Below the pieces are notes generated by a model that was not told where the DNA came from, did not search any database, and saw only the letters and a program-made list of their open reading frames with translations. Of a stretch of DNA of 64,000 bases, positions 10,627-23,492 are shown one piece after another. Within the stretch, counting starts at the first letter, position 1, and each line of letters opens with the position of its first letter. Position numbers and translations under genes: made by a program. This DNA is from Panorpa germanica (taxonomy: Eukaryota > Arthropoda > Insecta > Mecoptera > Panorpidae): contig OY783210.1 of assembly GCA_963678705.1 (NCBI GenBank), forward strand, positions 20,709,331 through 20,773,330. The letters run 5' to 3'.

Positions 10627-10956
10627 GTGTTTGTAAATATGGTTCTCATTTCAAATAATAAAGAAAAATAGTTATTCTTATTCGTATATTTTTGGTACGA
10701 TTTTCATGAAAAAATGGCGCCCCAAAAACGGTTGTGTTTGTAATATATTCTTCAATCTAATAGATGACTTAATTTCGTACAATTTGTGCGTAAAGCATTA
10801 TTTTGTATGTCTCATAGATATTGAGCTGCACCGCTGTAAAGTAGAAAACTTCACTTTACAGATTTACTCATATTTCTTAAACCCGTTATAGCACATAAAC
10901 ATAATATATTTCCTTGTCGAAATCGTGTAATTTTTTTTCCATTATTTCGTGGCACC
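10627..10956. mobile_element. Possible MITE with AGGGTG ends
   Basis: The left end AGGGTGTTTGTAAATATGG and the inverted right end AGGGTGCCACGAAATAATGG (read on the - strand) share AGGGTG and AAAT-ATGG in register. This ending resembles a common insect MITE type. No target-site duplication is apparent and the middle is unremarkable A+T-rich DNA, so assignment and limits are tentative. Confidence 0.4.
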
Positions 10957-11260
10957 CTGTGCGATATTAAAGCACATGTGGAATATTGAGAACTGAGATA
11001 CATATATAATAGTAAGTGTGACATCTTAAATGTACGTACCATATAAATATCTTAAGAAATGCTATAATATTTAATTTATTTTTATTATCACCTAAATTTA
11101 GATTTCCCATTGATTTTTATAATAGTTAAATTTTAAAGTTATAATTTTTTTTTTCTGTGCTTTAAATTTTAACGTAAATATTCATATAACCGGAACCTAA
11201 TAAATATTAGGAACAAATTATTATTAAGCAAGCAGGGGACAAAAATAATTTTTATATAAA

Positions 11261-11595
11261 TCTTAATATATATAAATTACGTGTCACTGCATCTCACCGC
11301 GATGGACTCCTAAACTACTTAACCGATTTTAATCAAATTTGTACACCGTGTGCAGTTTGGTCCAACTTGAAAGATAGGATAGCTTAAATCTCAATTTATT
11401 TATCTTATTGCTAATTATTTGTCTATTAATTATCTGTATATGACATATGACATCGGGCGACGATGATGGCGACATCTGTTGACTAGATTGAGTAAATATT
11501 CTGTTGAGTAAATCGAAATCTGTTGACTAGATTGAGTAAATATTCAATAGATGGCGCTACGTTAGGCACAGCAACGCGTGGCCGGGACAGCTAGT
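11261..11595 (+). mobile_element. Non-autonomous Helitron, both ends present
   Basis: It begins with TC in a TCTTAATATATATAAATTAC context followed by CGTGTCACTGC, like many insect Helitron 5' ends, and finishes GTGGCCGGGACAGCTAGT, matching the CTRRT 3' terminus. There are no terminal inverted repeats and no target duplication, as expected for rolling-circle elements. The 5' flank is A as expected, but the 3' flank is A rather than the usual T. At about 335 bp it carries no Rep/helicase. A 44-bp internal tandem duplication is listed separately. The family assignment rests on recognising these ends and internal blocks from other insect genomes. Confidence 0.82.
11474..11545 (+). repeat. 44-bp tandem duplication inside the Helitron
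   Basis: The 28-bp block starting ATCTGTTGACTAGATTGAG occurs at 11474-11501 and again, unchanged, at 11518-11545, separated by 16 bp. It is probably a replication-slippage duplication within the element. Confidence 0.85.
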
Positions 11596-11988
11596 AGTAT
11601 ATATTACCTACTAATATAAATTTAACTTAATGTCACTTGCGTTCTTAATTACAAACTACGCTGACTGTTTCTATTCATGTTGTTCATAATAATAAAAATA
11701 TTAATTTTGACTTATGAGAAATAATTTAGTAATTTTTATTTTGTGGGAATTGAATAGGTTGTATGTTTTATTTTATCGTCATTCTTACTTAAATTTATGT
11801 GTTTGATTTTTTGATGAAATAAACAATTAAATATAATTTATATTTTATTAAAAACTGATATTTGTTAAACAGTTTTATTTAATTTATATTAAATGATCTC
11901 ATCGAACTTAATTAAGCGATAGTAAGTTAACTTTTTATTGGTTGAAGAGAATTGAGGTTATATTTTAGAAAGTAAAATGTAAGTGTTA

Positions 11989-12407
11989 TGTCGGTTTCAT
12001 ACCAGAGAGACAGTTCAATAAAACACGAACAAAAACTTGTTTTTCTGGAAAAAAAACACCAATATTTACACCAAAGAGACAGTTTTTAAAACATTTTTGT
12101 CTTTTATTGCTGTTTTTGTAAACAAAACACATTCCCATCTGGAGTCGGTAATATACAAAGGAAAACACGTTTATTTTTGTTTTTTAGTCTGCTTGGTTTG
12201 AACACGCAGTTCTGTTTTTTGTGAACATTTGCACTTGTCAGTTGTTGTTTATCATGTTTAAAATTTTTATGGGACACACAGAGAAATACTAAAAACAAAA
12301 CCAGTCTGTTCAGTGTGAACTGTCTGTTTTCGAAAAACAGAACTGTTTTGTTTTGATTTTGTTTTGTTTTCTGACAACAAAACTGTTTCTCTGCTGTGAA
12401 ACCGGCA
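11989..12407. mobile_element. MITE with TTA target duplication
   Basis: The left end TGTCGGTTTCATACCAGAGA and the inverted right end TGCCGGTTTCACAGCAGAGA match at most positions over about 27 bp, continuing into ACAGTT. TTA flanks both ends (11986-11988 and 12408-12410). A 3-bp TTA/TWA duplication with a CGGTTTCA terminus is typical of PIF/Harbinger-derived elements. The interior is rich in AAACA/TGTTT runs and partly self-complementary. It encodes no transposase. Confidence 0.8.
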
Positions 12408-12410
12408 TTA

Positions 12411-13119
12411 CTGGTACCAAATATATTAAACGAAATCTTTAAATTTCTATGGATCGGTTATATCCGTATAAATATGTCATAAGCCATCGTTTCTATCATT
12501 GTCATATCCGAAGAACAGATCCACCTATTCCTATTCGAAATGTCAAGTACCTGTCAATAAAAGCCGCGAAACCTACAACTCTACAAAGATATATCGATAA
12601 TTAATTCACCAGGTAAAATCCTGCCCATCTTTGTACCTTGTTCTACGAGTATATAACATACAATACTATACCTCTGAAATACATATGTATCTTACGTCAG
12701 ATAATAACTGTATAAAAACATACGACAGCCAGTGAAGTTAGTCACATATGCACATATATAAATACAAATCACATTAGAATCAGTGCAAAGCCTATAAACG
12801 ACCACGTTAGGATTTAAAAACGATATTTCAAAAGTGTAATTATTGGTAATTGTAAAACAGTATTGATAAAATAAAGTCGTCGTTGATTTTAAAGCAGCCA
12901 CCTACCGCAGTCTGTGATTTTATTCTATCAAAGTGAAAAACGTACAAAATTATTGCAGTTTATATATTGTTCTTACGCCCAAAACAAGCCAAGTTTAAGA
13001 ATTTTTCCTGAGAAGACTTTTAAATGTATTAATGTAAAAATTTGTACACATATTATGGTAACTTTTAACTGTATTTTAACAATTTTGTATTTGTAAAAAT
13101 AATAATTTTAAAGCTGCTA
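12411..13119. other. A+T-rich non-coding stretch
   Basis: No gene or repeat recognised. AATTCACCAG|GTAAAAT near 12612 resembles a splice junction but lacks a pyrimidine tract. Confidence 0.4.
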
Positions 13120-13490
13120 TACCTGATCTTCCGGAGCTCTTTTAAAAAACGGCTTCCTGCTGTGATCGCGATATCTCTGAACTGAATCATCTAAAATGGA
13201 AAAACCTTTCGGATTTCGTTAAAGTAATGTGCAATCTAGTAATAAATCGAAGGAATAATTAAAAAAATTTTTTTTTGACAAAATGGCTTTTGACCAAAAT
13301 TTTGGCCTTAATTGTTCATAAAAAAAAAATTTATCGGTGAGAAAAAAACCTTCGATTAATTACTAAAAATATACTTAAGAAACTTGTGTTAAAATTTGAG
13401 AGTGATCGGTTCAGCCGTTTCTGAGAAACCTTGGTCACCAATTTTACAAACACATTTTTCATAAAAACGCGAATCGATACAACGAATCGG
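13120..13490 (+). repeat. Dispersed insect repeat fragment
   Basis: This segment has a composition unlike its surroundings. Its phrases, such as GATCGGTTCAGCCGTTTCTG and GCGATATCTCTGAACTGA, resemble long dispersed DNA-transposon-derived repeats common in insect genomes. No terminal repeats or coding sequence could be defined, so the class is unknown and the limits are approximate. Confidence 0.4.
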
Positions 13491-14744
13491 AGCACAACTT
13501 GTACACCGGCTAGGGAATTTACAATTTATAATTGGCTGAACAACAAAATGTAATTAATCTTCTTTTTATCATTATAGTATTCATTCTTTTATAGTTTCTT
13601 CTTGTTTCTGATGTTGTCTTTTGCTGGGTCTGCTTGCAGAAAAATTCGTGAATAATGTATTTAAAAATGGCGCCACAACATGGATATTATTACCATTTAA
13701 TATTCTACCACATATCTCAGTCATACGTGAACACATAAATTAAATCACGTATAATAATATTAATTCTAATTGGATAATTGATTTTGTCGTATACATATCT
13801 CAGTAATAACAGTAATTATCGAATATCGCATTCATAAAGCAAAGTCCTGGTAGATATTCGCTGGTAGATTGAATATTACCATAGTGCTGTTCATAAATAT
13901 ATAGTTAGATATGCGTTAGCCTTCATACGAATACAAACCTATTACAGATTCATTGATTTGTGCTCAGAATCCATGGATGGCAGCCATAGAAATATCCATA
14001 GATCCGAAGCAGGTGGTAAAATAAGAAAATCCTTCAGGCAAACTAGTGCCTGGTCTCTACATCGCGCTCCCTACGCTATGGGATGGGAAATACTGCAGAA
14101 ATGGTTTACTGCACGTCCCGCTGATTGCAATAAATATATACGACTATTATAATTTAATGCAGTTAAAAAAAAAACTAACCTAAAACAACCATTTAGAAGA
14201 AAATGATGTATTATTTTTAAAATTGTCACTGTAAGTAATTTTATCGTTGAAATTGTTGCAGTTGTTTTATGTATGTTAGTTACTATTTAGTGGGTGTGAC
14301 TTTTATGGAATTTATTGTTGAATACCATACGTTAGAAAATATATGTTTACGTAATTTCAAATTCTTCTTCCATATATTACTATTTTTGCTCTTATTCTTC
14401 TCTCTCCACCATAAATATTTTGCAAAATTTTTGTTTCCGATAACACTTCTACTAGCTAATGGTAGATAGCATGTGTGAGCCTTGGATTCCAAGACAATTT
14501 CTAAATAAGAAGTTGAAAATTAATCTTGGAATTAGCTTGTAACAATGTGAATCTTCCACTGCAAAACAATTTTCCATCTGGGAAACTATGAAATATTTTG
14601 TTCAGTAACAAAAAATGAACTTGCCCCTCTTTCAGAATGCACAGCTCTTAAAATAAAGGAGTGTATCCAATGGAATACTATTGCAACAAGGTGGAAGGCA
14701 CTTTTCTAGGTAGTTGGCTAACCTGTAGCGCATTGGATTGCGTT
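13491..14744. other. Non-coding stretch
   Basis: Nothing firmly supported. The + frame at 13958-14152 is G+C-richer (containing KSFRQTSAWSLHRAPYAMGW) but has no recognised domain. Confidence 0.35.
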
Positions 14745-15230
14745 GCACTTACTTTATTATTATTTTATTTTTAATATTTTTGCCATTTGGCATTACATTC
14801 ATGTGCCTTAACTCATTTATTTACAATGCCATTGTGCTTAATTCAATTTTGATCCTTATTAAATCTAAACATTCTCACTCCATCCAAACGAAAAAAAAAT
14901 TAAAATTACCCTTATAGAAAGAAAAACAAAACTGTTTGTGCTACTCTCCCTCCTGTTTCTACTCTACCATTCCTTCTCTTTCCTCGTTCCTTTTCTCTAT
15001 CTCCGCCATCCACCTTTTCCGTTCACTGCCTCACTTTAATAACTGCCCAATATTCTTTTCGCTTATTACCTTTGTCTCACATGAAAACTATTTGCCCAGT
15101 ATCTGTTTCCTTTCTCCTCGTTTCCCAATCTAAATCTGGCAATCTTTCTCATGCTTTTTGTGTCTTTTTCTCTTAAGTATTGTGGACAAAGTCTCCCTTT
15201 TAAATTATGGGCCTTCTTCGCATAGAATTT
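14745..15230 (-). mobile_element. Non-LTR retrotransposon 3' end (family A, best copy)
   Basis: On the - strand this gives the clearest coding remnant of the family. It reads LCPQYLREKDTKSMRKIARF followed by RLGNEEKGNRYWA, the IARFRLGNE motif of insect Jockey/R1-like polyproteins. After a decayed zinc-knuckle part it continues as WMAEIEKRNEERE, then a stop and a 3' UTR. The UTR shares blocks with the copy at 32.3 kb (ATGTTTAGAT and AATAAGGATCA). It ends in an A-rich AATAAAATAATAATAAA-type tail around 14750-14770. The copy is 5'-truncated, lacks the RT core, and has no clear target duplication. Confidence 0.8.
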
Positions 15231-16960
15231 AGCGCATAGAATGTAAAGGATTGACCACCACTGGCAACATAAGGCGACCGCATATTAATAAAATATAGTT
15301 ACGCGGTAAAACGTATGTGACAGCTTCTGATAAGGTTATTTTTAATCTTATAAATAAAATAATCTTAACATGAATTTTCAATCGGCAATATATTACAAAT
15401 TCAATTATTCAACCGAATAACATAATAAAAATCAGATTAATATTTAAAGTGAAAGTTCTTAATGGTTAACCACTTTAATCTGAATTATATAAATGTGTTT
15501 GCTTGTATAAATGTATATGTATATATTTAATAGTTATAATATTCTAACTAATCCCCATGAAATTATCATTATGCGGAGACTCTCAGAGCCCTGACCGTTG
15601 AGTCGTGCAGGATCATCACCATAAGCTGACAGATGAAGTTGTGAGAGAGATTTTCTTCCCCCATTCCCTTATCCTTCTACCGTGGAGAGCTGTGGTCCAT
15701 CGAGGATTATAGTATCAAATACCACTAGAACTACCAGTATGTGTCTTTTCAATCTACATAATACCCTAGAGATTTTATTAAAGTGAAATCACGCACTGAG
15801 AAATTCAGAATTTGTTTTTAAGTATAAAATCTTGTTTAAGCAGATTTAACTGTCGTGATTATATTATTAATTAATAATAAATATTTATAATCGTTTGTGA
15901 AACAATTTATTGTTGATTTAAAAACAAAGGTACGTATAGATTTACCTCTTTAGATGTCCGTGCACACGATCCGCAGCCCTGTTCCTAAGTTTAGCCCATT
16001 ATAATATGATCTTCTTTAATTTTACAATTTCTCGTGTGCGGGACAAGCTCAATTTTCCAGTCACCAGCAAAAATGTGTTATCTAACAATTGCACAACCCT
16101 AAAAGTTTGCTTCTTAATTATTATTCCATAAGGTAGCCATTTTATTTATTTTATTAGGTGCTACTAACAAGATATGAGAACATACTTACCGTATGTGGAA
16201 ATCCATATCAAATAAGCGTAGAATATAAATCTCCGTTTACGCCAAACACAGCTGATTAGCTTGCAATTACGTAAGCCAATTAACAAACAAGAACTCCATC
16301 TGTCTGTCAGTATGTCTATGTCAGAATGTATGGTATTACTATTAGGCAAATGATTGAGTGGAATGCTTTGCAATGCACAGGCGTTAGATGTGAGCACTAG
16401 CAAATGCAAATGTTAAATACAGCTATCTAATAGGTCTAATATTGAAACGTGTTTATTTCAGTGAAAGTGCTTTCAATTAATCAAAAATCATGCCATCTCT
16501 CTTTCTCAATAGGTGTGTATATTACATGCTGTTGAGACAAACATATGTAAGGAATTTTGGCGGGAAAGTTTAAATTTCATTTAAAAATTATTTATTTGAA
16601 TTATGAAATTGAAGATACTAAAAAAACCAAAACAATTCTTAATAAAATTAATGTTGAAACGCAATTAAATAAAAAGAAAACAGTGGAGTAGGGTTTTTAA
16701 TTTTTTCTGCGGGGTCACATATAAAACATTTAATATAAATATATATTTAAGTCTCTATGACATGCTTTTGATAGGTAGCATTTGCAAAGGTGTTTGCAGA
16801 TTATAAACATAAATAAAATAATATTTAATCCAATTTATTTAAATATCTCAGCTGCAGTCGTTGATGACCATGAAGGTATCTTATTAGCAACGTTAAACGG
16901 ATTTGTTTTCGATGATTTCAAGCATTGTTATAAATTAAAACTACTTTAATATTAACAGCA
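15231..16960. other. A+T-rich non-coding stretch
   Basis: No gene supported. The - strand frame at 16164-16409 is followed by CATACG|GTAAGTATG read on the - strand, a fair donor. It has no recognised domain and no partner acceptor, so I do not call an exon. Confidence 0.35.
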
Positions 16961-16974
16961 TTATTTATTTTTAT

Positions 16975-17095
16975 TTTAGAATCTTATACGAAGATCACAC
17001 TTTTTTAAAATTTCATAATTTTTGTTAACGTCTTGTCACACATTACATACCCCCTCCTCCCCCATTTGCATGTGACGTAATTAATTAATAACGCT
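16975..17095 (-). repeat. Dispersed repeat with ACGTCAC...AATGTGTGAC blocks
   Basis: Read on the - strand, it has TTACGTCACATGCAAATGGG, then a G-rich GGAGGAGGGGG run, AATGTGTGAC and ACGTTAACAA. The same order (GACGTCACA, G-rich run, AATGTGTGACTGGACGTGACAA) occurs on the + strand at about 28308-28363. Two diverged copies indicate an interspersed repeat; class and boundaries are unknown. Confidence 0.5.
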
Positions 17096-18379
17096 TGTTA
17101 TAATTTTTTTTATTTTTTATTATTTTTAATGTGGTGCATTCTAAAATATCTTTTAACATTTTTTATAAAAAATGTGTAATTTTAAAAGATTATAAGAAAA
17201 ACGTTAGATATAATTATTAAACACATTAATTTCTCGTTTGGCATCTGTTGCTGATTCAATATTAAAGAAACGTGGCATCCCTCAAAGATAGCTGCTGCAA
17301 AAACTAGTCTGCCTGACCGAAGGGCGATCGTCCTATTTGCCAATTAGGAAATAGAAAAAAAATGAATAAAAAAACATGCGCTATATTTTGTAAGAAATAA
17401 TATTTCAATATTACTTAAATTGTTACTCTCGTACTGCAAAGAGTGTCTTTGAGTGACTGACGCAACGTACAAGTTTTTTCCTAGGATTACATTTTCATTA
17501 GTTTTAAAACCATCATGAATTCTCTACTGACCAAACTAAACCCCGAATTGTCAGTCTATGATAAATTTGATATTAAAGTGTCATGTATGCTATATATTTT
17601 ACAAAAAACTATTCCACCTAAATAATCTTCATATAAAAATAACAAATTTAATCAAAAATCCATCAAAATGTCAAACTAGTTTCATTAATATGTGACATAA
17701 TGAATAATGATTGACAACACCTGCAAAGTGAGGGGTTGTATATAGTATTTTTAATTATTTCGATACACTTGGGTACAAATTAATATGCAATTAGTTTGCT
17801 GCAATTTAATTTAACGTAAATACATACTTTTAAAATTACCGCTGTTAAAAATATTAATGGAATGTCAAACTGTTTAGAGTTTTGCATAATAGATGGCAGT
17901 CATTGTCAATGTCATAAGTGGAGTACTATCTTAAAATATAAAAATATAAATAAAAATTAATATAAATTAATAATAAATATATAAATAATAATAAAATATA
18001 AATTTTAATTAATTAAAAGAAAGTATTTCTTTTGTAAATTTTATAAATACATTTTGATTTTTTATGCGACGTGCCTTATTACGTGGCCAGCAGGACGGAC
18101 GTGTCTGATCATGTTAGTGTTCACATTGTTTCTTTCTCGGTGGTGTTATCGGAATTTTGTGCAATGTATAAATTAATTATAAATATTAATTAACATGTTA
18201 AAATTATACGATCTACTTTTATAAAGTGTTGTAACTATAGACATCAGTGTTAAAAGGTACTTCTGTTAAAAGGTTTATCTTTTTTTCATGAACTATAATG
18301 ACATATCGTTGAGTATACATAAAGGGTGACTGTACTAAAACCTTACTGAACTAAATAATACGTCGCAAATTCTTTACTG
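17096..18379. other. A+T-rich non-coding stretch
   Basis: No gene or element defined. A small G+C-richer patch at about 18064-18150 lies upstream of the candidate leader at 18380 and may belong with it. Confidence 0.35.
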
Positions 18380-18519
18380 TGAATCTTTTCGTGTGGACTT
18401 TGTATTGTGATAATTGTGTAACATTAGTGTAGTGTGTGAATAAGTGTTTTGTGCTTTGTGTGTGATATTGGGATTACTATCAACTGTACCAGTCTAACCT
18501 AAAATTGATGCTGTAAATG
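18380..18519 (+). other. Possible 5' leader exon ending in a donor
   Basis: The sequence is GT-rich and lacks the long A/T runs around it (for example GTGTAGTGTGTGAATAAGTG), which resembles insect 5' untranslated leaders. It ends at GTAAATG|GTACGTGCC, a fair 5' splice site with the GT at 18520-18521. It would be on the same strand as, and upstream of, the candidate ratchet points. No core promoter is convincing and composition alone is weak evidence. Confidence 0.22.
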
Positions 18520-18521
18520 GT

Positions 18522-21500
18522 ACGTGCCAAATGATTTTGCAACCTGACTTTCTTATAGAAAATATACTGTTATTAATTTTACAACACTTACTAGTTGTAA
18601 TATTCTGCAAATGTTAATGATATTTGATCCCATTTTTAAACAATGCTTGATGCTTTAGCCTATAGTGTATTGTTCTTTCACCATAATTCTTAATAGATTC
18701 CAATATCCACTTATCGTGTTTAGAGAAAGTTTTTTACTTTAAACTTTAACCTTTCTTTTAAAATATCAATCTTTATAAAATAGTGTTTCTATCGTAATTG
18801 AACCTGTAATTATCTTTACACGAACCTCTGGTTTCATGCAGCTACAAATGTTTTCAATGTTATGTCATATATGAGCTATGAAATGTCAAATACTCAAATG
18901 TATATCTTTGCAAAATCTATTTTTAAGTAATATTGTTGTTGGAATTTAACACTTGCATATAATATATTTCGAAACTGATCTAAACCTGTAGCTGTCGTCG
19001 AACCCTCGTGTTTTTGTTGGAGCAGGTCGTAGCATATGGTAAATAAACTAAAGCGCATGCCTCGCTGTCAGATCGTGTTATGGAATATGAACCACAGAAC
19101 TATTAAAAAATAGCAGTTAAAATAAGAATGCAAGCAAGCTGTTATATATTTTGATAACATATGAGTATATATGGGACTGCCAAACTGTTTGAATATAGAC
19201 ATGTTATAACTTGTAGAGTGATATCTGATAACATCTGCATTGCGTTCTAGTGATAGCCTTTTCTGTTTGGCAATTTCTAACCTTTTCAATAGCCAATTAA
19301 ATTAACCAACCTTATACAATCTTTACAATTTACCATCTTGAAACATTAATTCAAAATCAATTTTTTTTAAAAATAATATTAGCAGCTATCATTGAATTTA
19401 AGATTGTCAGGTGTAGGATTATATATTAATAAATTTGATTAAATGGAAAGGTACTAATCATAGACATAAGTGACCGCATATCTAAATGGGTTAAATCATA
19501 ACTTATCATTAAAATTAACCATGTGGTAAATAAAAAACCATCTATTTTAAAATTGAAATTTATTATACAAAATATTATTGATTTTAAACGGTAATTAATG
19601 TAAATACCGTCACTTGGATTCAATTTATAAACATTTTTAATGTAATATACTGTATACGGTATACGTACATCTCTTTGCCACATTTGTATTTTTTTTAATC
19701 CCAAAAATAATGTCGTTTTAAAAACATCAAAGCCGGAATATTTTTTTATGTAATAAAATTCTTGTTGTGGGAATGATATATTTGCCATAGAATATATCTA
19801 TAGAAGTCAGGGACGTATTGGGACATTAAACAGGTATTTGGAATGATTACTTTTAGAACGTGTGTTCACTTGTTTAAGTATGATACTACAATACACCGAA
19901 AAGCTGATTTATTATTAGCTAAATAGTGTTGTATTAGATTAATAATAAAAAGTCCAATGTCAGCAAACGTCTTAGTTAAAACAATTTTTAAACAAAATAA
20001 TATTTTTGTGAAAAAGTAATATTCTAATATACTGTTTTAATGTCAAACTAATTGTTATTATTCAATCAACGAAAATATGAACTCTCTTTTAACTTTACCG
20101 TATTTTTCATCAGCAGAAGAAGTAATTTTCTTAATTTCTTCTCTATTTTACATGCTTGGCGATTACTCCTTTTTTCTTAATTTTGCTGAAAATTGACCTA
20201 GAATGAAATCTGACAAATTTATTCCTGAGTAGATTGAAGTCTGTGACATATTTATACTAAAAAATATGGAATTGGAGAGTTAAATTTATTGAAAACAATA
20301 TTACGATTTAGGACAATAATAATTAATAATAATTTTGTCATAATAATAGATTTTGTATGGTTATGAGGTTTATCTAATGTCTAATTCACCCCTGATAAAA
20401 AGTTGTAATAGAAGTTGAAATTATGTAACCATTTTAAAAAATCCGAATATAAATATTGAATTAAAATGAGAATTTGACCTCTGTAGTCTTTGATATCCAA
20501 ATCGGATTATAAAGTTTTGGTATATTTGACGTTAATATAGCTAGGTTGTTAGCGGTCGACATACAGTACCGCTGTACCGCTACTATACGATGCTGTAACA
20601 ATTGTATCGTTATCTCTTTTACTCTAACCATCTCTCTTTTTCTCTTTATCTAGTATTTTTAATCCTTATTAATTTGGCTGGACTTTTCAGTAAGCTGATG
20701 CCGTTGTACCGTTTTTCTGTATAACGTACATCTATTATTTTAGTTGTATCTTTATTATTATTTAAATATTAAAACTTTATAGTGCTTTAATTTCCTGTAC
20801 AACGTAATTTAGAACCTTATAAACGTAAGATGATTAGTATACTTAACAGATTTTCTTGTTTAATTAGCAGTAAATAAATAATTACCTTGAAACTTAGTTC
20901 TACATTGAAATATTTCAAGTCACACGCAATTCTTCTAGTTCATTATATAAATATATTTTTTTAAAGTTCATAATAACATTAAAACTATAATTAAAAAAAC
21001 AACATTATAGATGACAATCACACATTTATGTTTACATAGTCAAACTAGCTAACAAATTTTATTACATTAATTACGGAAATAAAAATGATATTAAAAAATA
21101 TGTATACGAGTATAATGATGAAGTAATTATACAGAAATGTCACTGCGTAATGGCTTTATTACATTTTTTTGTTTATTTATATTTGTTTAACATTTCCTTT
21201 TATAGTTATTATAAAATTTATAAGTAGTTGTTTTTATGTTATTACTTTTCGTATACATCTGATTCTAATAATTATATGTTATATACAAAAAACTTAATTA
21301 GAATATACATCTAATACATTGTTATTTTTTTATACTTTCGTCATAAGTTACTCTGTTTTAAAGTAGTAAAATAAGCAGTTAGTTTGACCTTTGTACGTGG
21401 TGAACACAAAAAAATAATTACTAATTTTCACTCAATTTTCTTTTAGTGTGACGGTCGTACAAATTTTCCAACATTAACATAAATATAACTAAATTATTTT

Positions 21501-22529
21501 AATATTTAATATTTACATAGACTATTATTTTTATAACAGGTTTTTATTATATGTTCCAATAATTGATTATTAATTATATATTATTATTTATGATTGTGGT
21601 TAACAACTAACAAGGGTCTTGGAGTCTTGTTCTGCTACGATCACAAGTTGATCAACAATCAGCGCTTTAACCAAGTAGGCCTTTCTACTGGTTGTCGATG
21701 GTGATGGTGATGATGCTGACCGGCATTGAACCGGTCTGCTGATTAGTTTTATGTAAAATGATTGGAAATAATTAATATTTTTCTTAAATATTTTTATATT
21801 TAAAAACACACCCTAATCGGGTGCACATTAATGCCGATTCAACAGCAGAATTATTGTTATTCGTTGTGTTTTATATTTCTGAAATATTATGATTAAATTG
21901 GAAAGAATTTTTTTTTTTTACTTAATATACCTTTTGCTATTGATAATTGATTTTCATTATTTTATAATTGAGATAAGGTCTCGACCGTTAAGTGTCTTTT
22001 TAATTTCTTCGATGGGTGCTTTAGTCAACGAGTTCTAATTAGCATAAGTACTTCGAGAGATCTTCAATTGCTTTTCAATACGTAAAATAAAAAGTTTAAC
22101 AGTTTTTCACAACAAACTTAAGTCAAGTGTTCTTTGTAAATTGATAATTGTTTTTTTTATGTCGTCAAGTTTTTTATTAATTAGTTTTTTATACATTTGA
22201 TGAAGTTTTTAATTTAAAGGGATCGTTGAGTATAGTAATAATGTTTTTTGTTGTGGTTATACAAATTTTTAATCTTTTAACTTTTAACAAATCTTTATCA
22301 TTCATAAATTTCATTTAGCACGGATTTTAGTCACGAATTCATGTTAATATTATACATTTTTGCACCATGTCTATCGGCGAATAAAGTTATAAATTGCAAT
22401 ATTCATTGGAGAAGTCTTCTCCATAGATAACAAACCTGAAAACCTGTTGCCCCCTATTTCAAACGCCACTTACTATATTTTTAATCAATAATGTATTTAT
22501 TAACCATTTTCTACACCTATTTATTGTTA
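18522..22529. other. A+T-rich, probably intronic, stretch
   Basis: No feature supported over about 4 kb. It holds the longest open frame in the window (19426-19788, - strand, 120 codons). That frame is rich in Ile, Phe, Tyr and Lys, has no recognised domain, and is best taken as a chance frame. A small inverted GACCGG / CCGGTC pair lies near 21718-21734. Confidence 0.4.
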
Positions 22530-22662
22530 AGCTGCATACAGACGTGCAAAAGATCATTATAAAATAATAACATCACTTTCATTTCTTCAACTAAGCGAAC
22601 AACTTCGTATCCAACCGAGACTGAATATTATGACGTCATTTATTACAGATCTGTACGCGGCT
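22530..22662. mobile_element. Short MITE with TTA target duplication
   Basis: The left end AGCTGCATACAGACGTGCAA and inverted right end AGCCGCGTACAGATCTGTAA match at about 15 of 20 positions. TTA flanks both sides (22527-22529 and 22663-22665), as in PIF/Harbinger-type MITEs. It contains a perfect TGACGTCA at 22631-22638, which is therefore repeat-borne. No coding content. Confidence 0.6.
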
Positions 22663-22665
22663 TTA

Positions 22666-23418
22666 TACAGTCTTAAAGGAGTTTCTAACATGGCTTAAGG
22701 AATAGTGTGCTGAATAGTCGTAAATCCCTTTTGATTCTTAAGATAATATTTTATAATGAACGATTTCTGTAGACTTTCTGGTTTGACTTAATTCCACTTG
22801 CAGGGTTATAGCCTTTTATTCATATATTCGTGTGTGAATACTCACTCATTCGTATATTTAACTCGTTTCATTTTGCTTTGGTAATAACCATACTCGTAAG
22901 AACTCATAGATATATATAATAACATTTCGCGCGGTCAGTTAATAGGGCTGTGGTTGCTTAAGTCAGCAAAGAATAAAATAATTCTCGAAATATATTAGAA
23001 CTATAGTTTGAAATATTGAATTTTTTTTTTTAATATTATATTCAATTATTACACAATTCACAATTTGAGCTTTCTCCAAAGTTTTCCCCTAATTCTAAGG
23101 GCTCTACTATATTCTTAAATATAAATGCTAAAATAAAAATTTATATAGCTTATTGTACAATAAAGATTATAAAGTGGTCTGAGTTTAATATTACATCGAG
23201 CTTAAAGAATGAGTATAAAATAATAAAAAGAAATAAAAAATCGTTTTAAGAAAATGTCAGGCGATTTACGTATTCATATTAATTATAACTTGAACTTGAA
23301 TAAAAAGAATATTTAAATTAACAAAAGAATTCATTTATTTAATAAATTTTAATACTGACATATTGATCAGTGTTTAATCATATCCTTATATATACATACA
23401 TCCAAATATATACAAATA
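22666..23418. other. A+T-rich non-coding stretch
   Basis: No feature supported. Confidence 0.4.
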
Positions 23419-23492
23419 CAGTGTCGGATGCAGGAATAATTTAGCTATATGTGATAAGTATACTGTTAGGTATGTGCCTAAATACGCCACTG
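23419..23492. mobile_element. Very short hAT-type MITE (74 bp)
   Basis: The left end CAGTGTCGGATGCAGG and inverted right end CAGTGGCGTATTTAGG share the CAGTGNCG terminus of hAT elements. The 8-bp flanks TACAAATA (23411-23418) and TACACATG (23493-23500) agree at 6 of 8 positions, consistent with an old 8-bp target duplication. The element is little more than two ends joined together. Confidence 0.65.

Noticed and set aside
16140-16162. TTTATTTTATTAG|GTGCTA as a ratchet point
   Set aside because: Reasonable pyrimidine tract, but GTGCTA is not a credible donor.
19426-19788. 120-codon - strand open frame, the longest in the window
   Set aside because: Composition follows A+T-rich background (Ile, Phe, Tyr, Lys), there is no recognisable domain and no splice or promoter context.
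21600-21809. - strand frame with Ser-rich stretch near GACCGG...CCGGTC
   Set aside because: No recognised domain; the short inverted pair is too weak to define an element.
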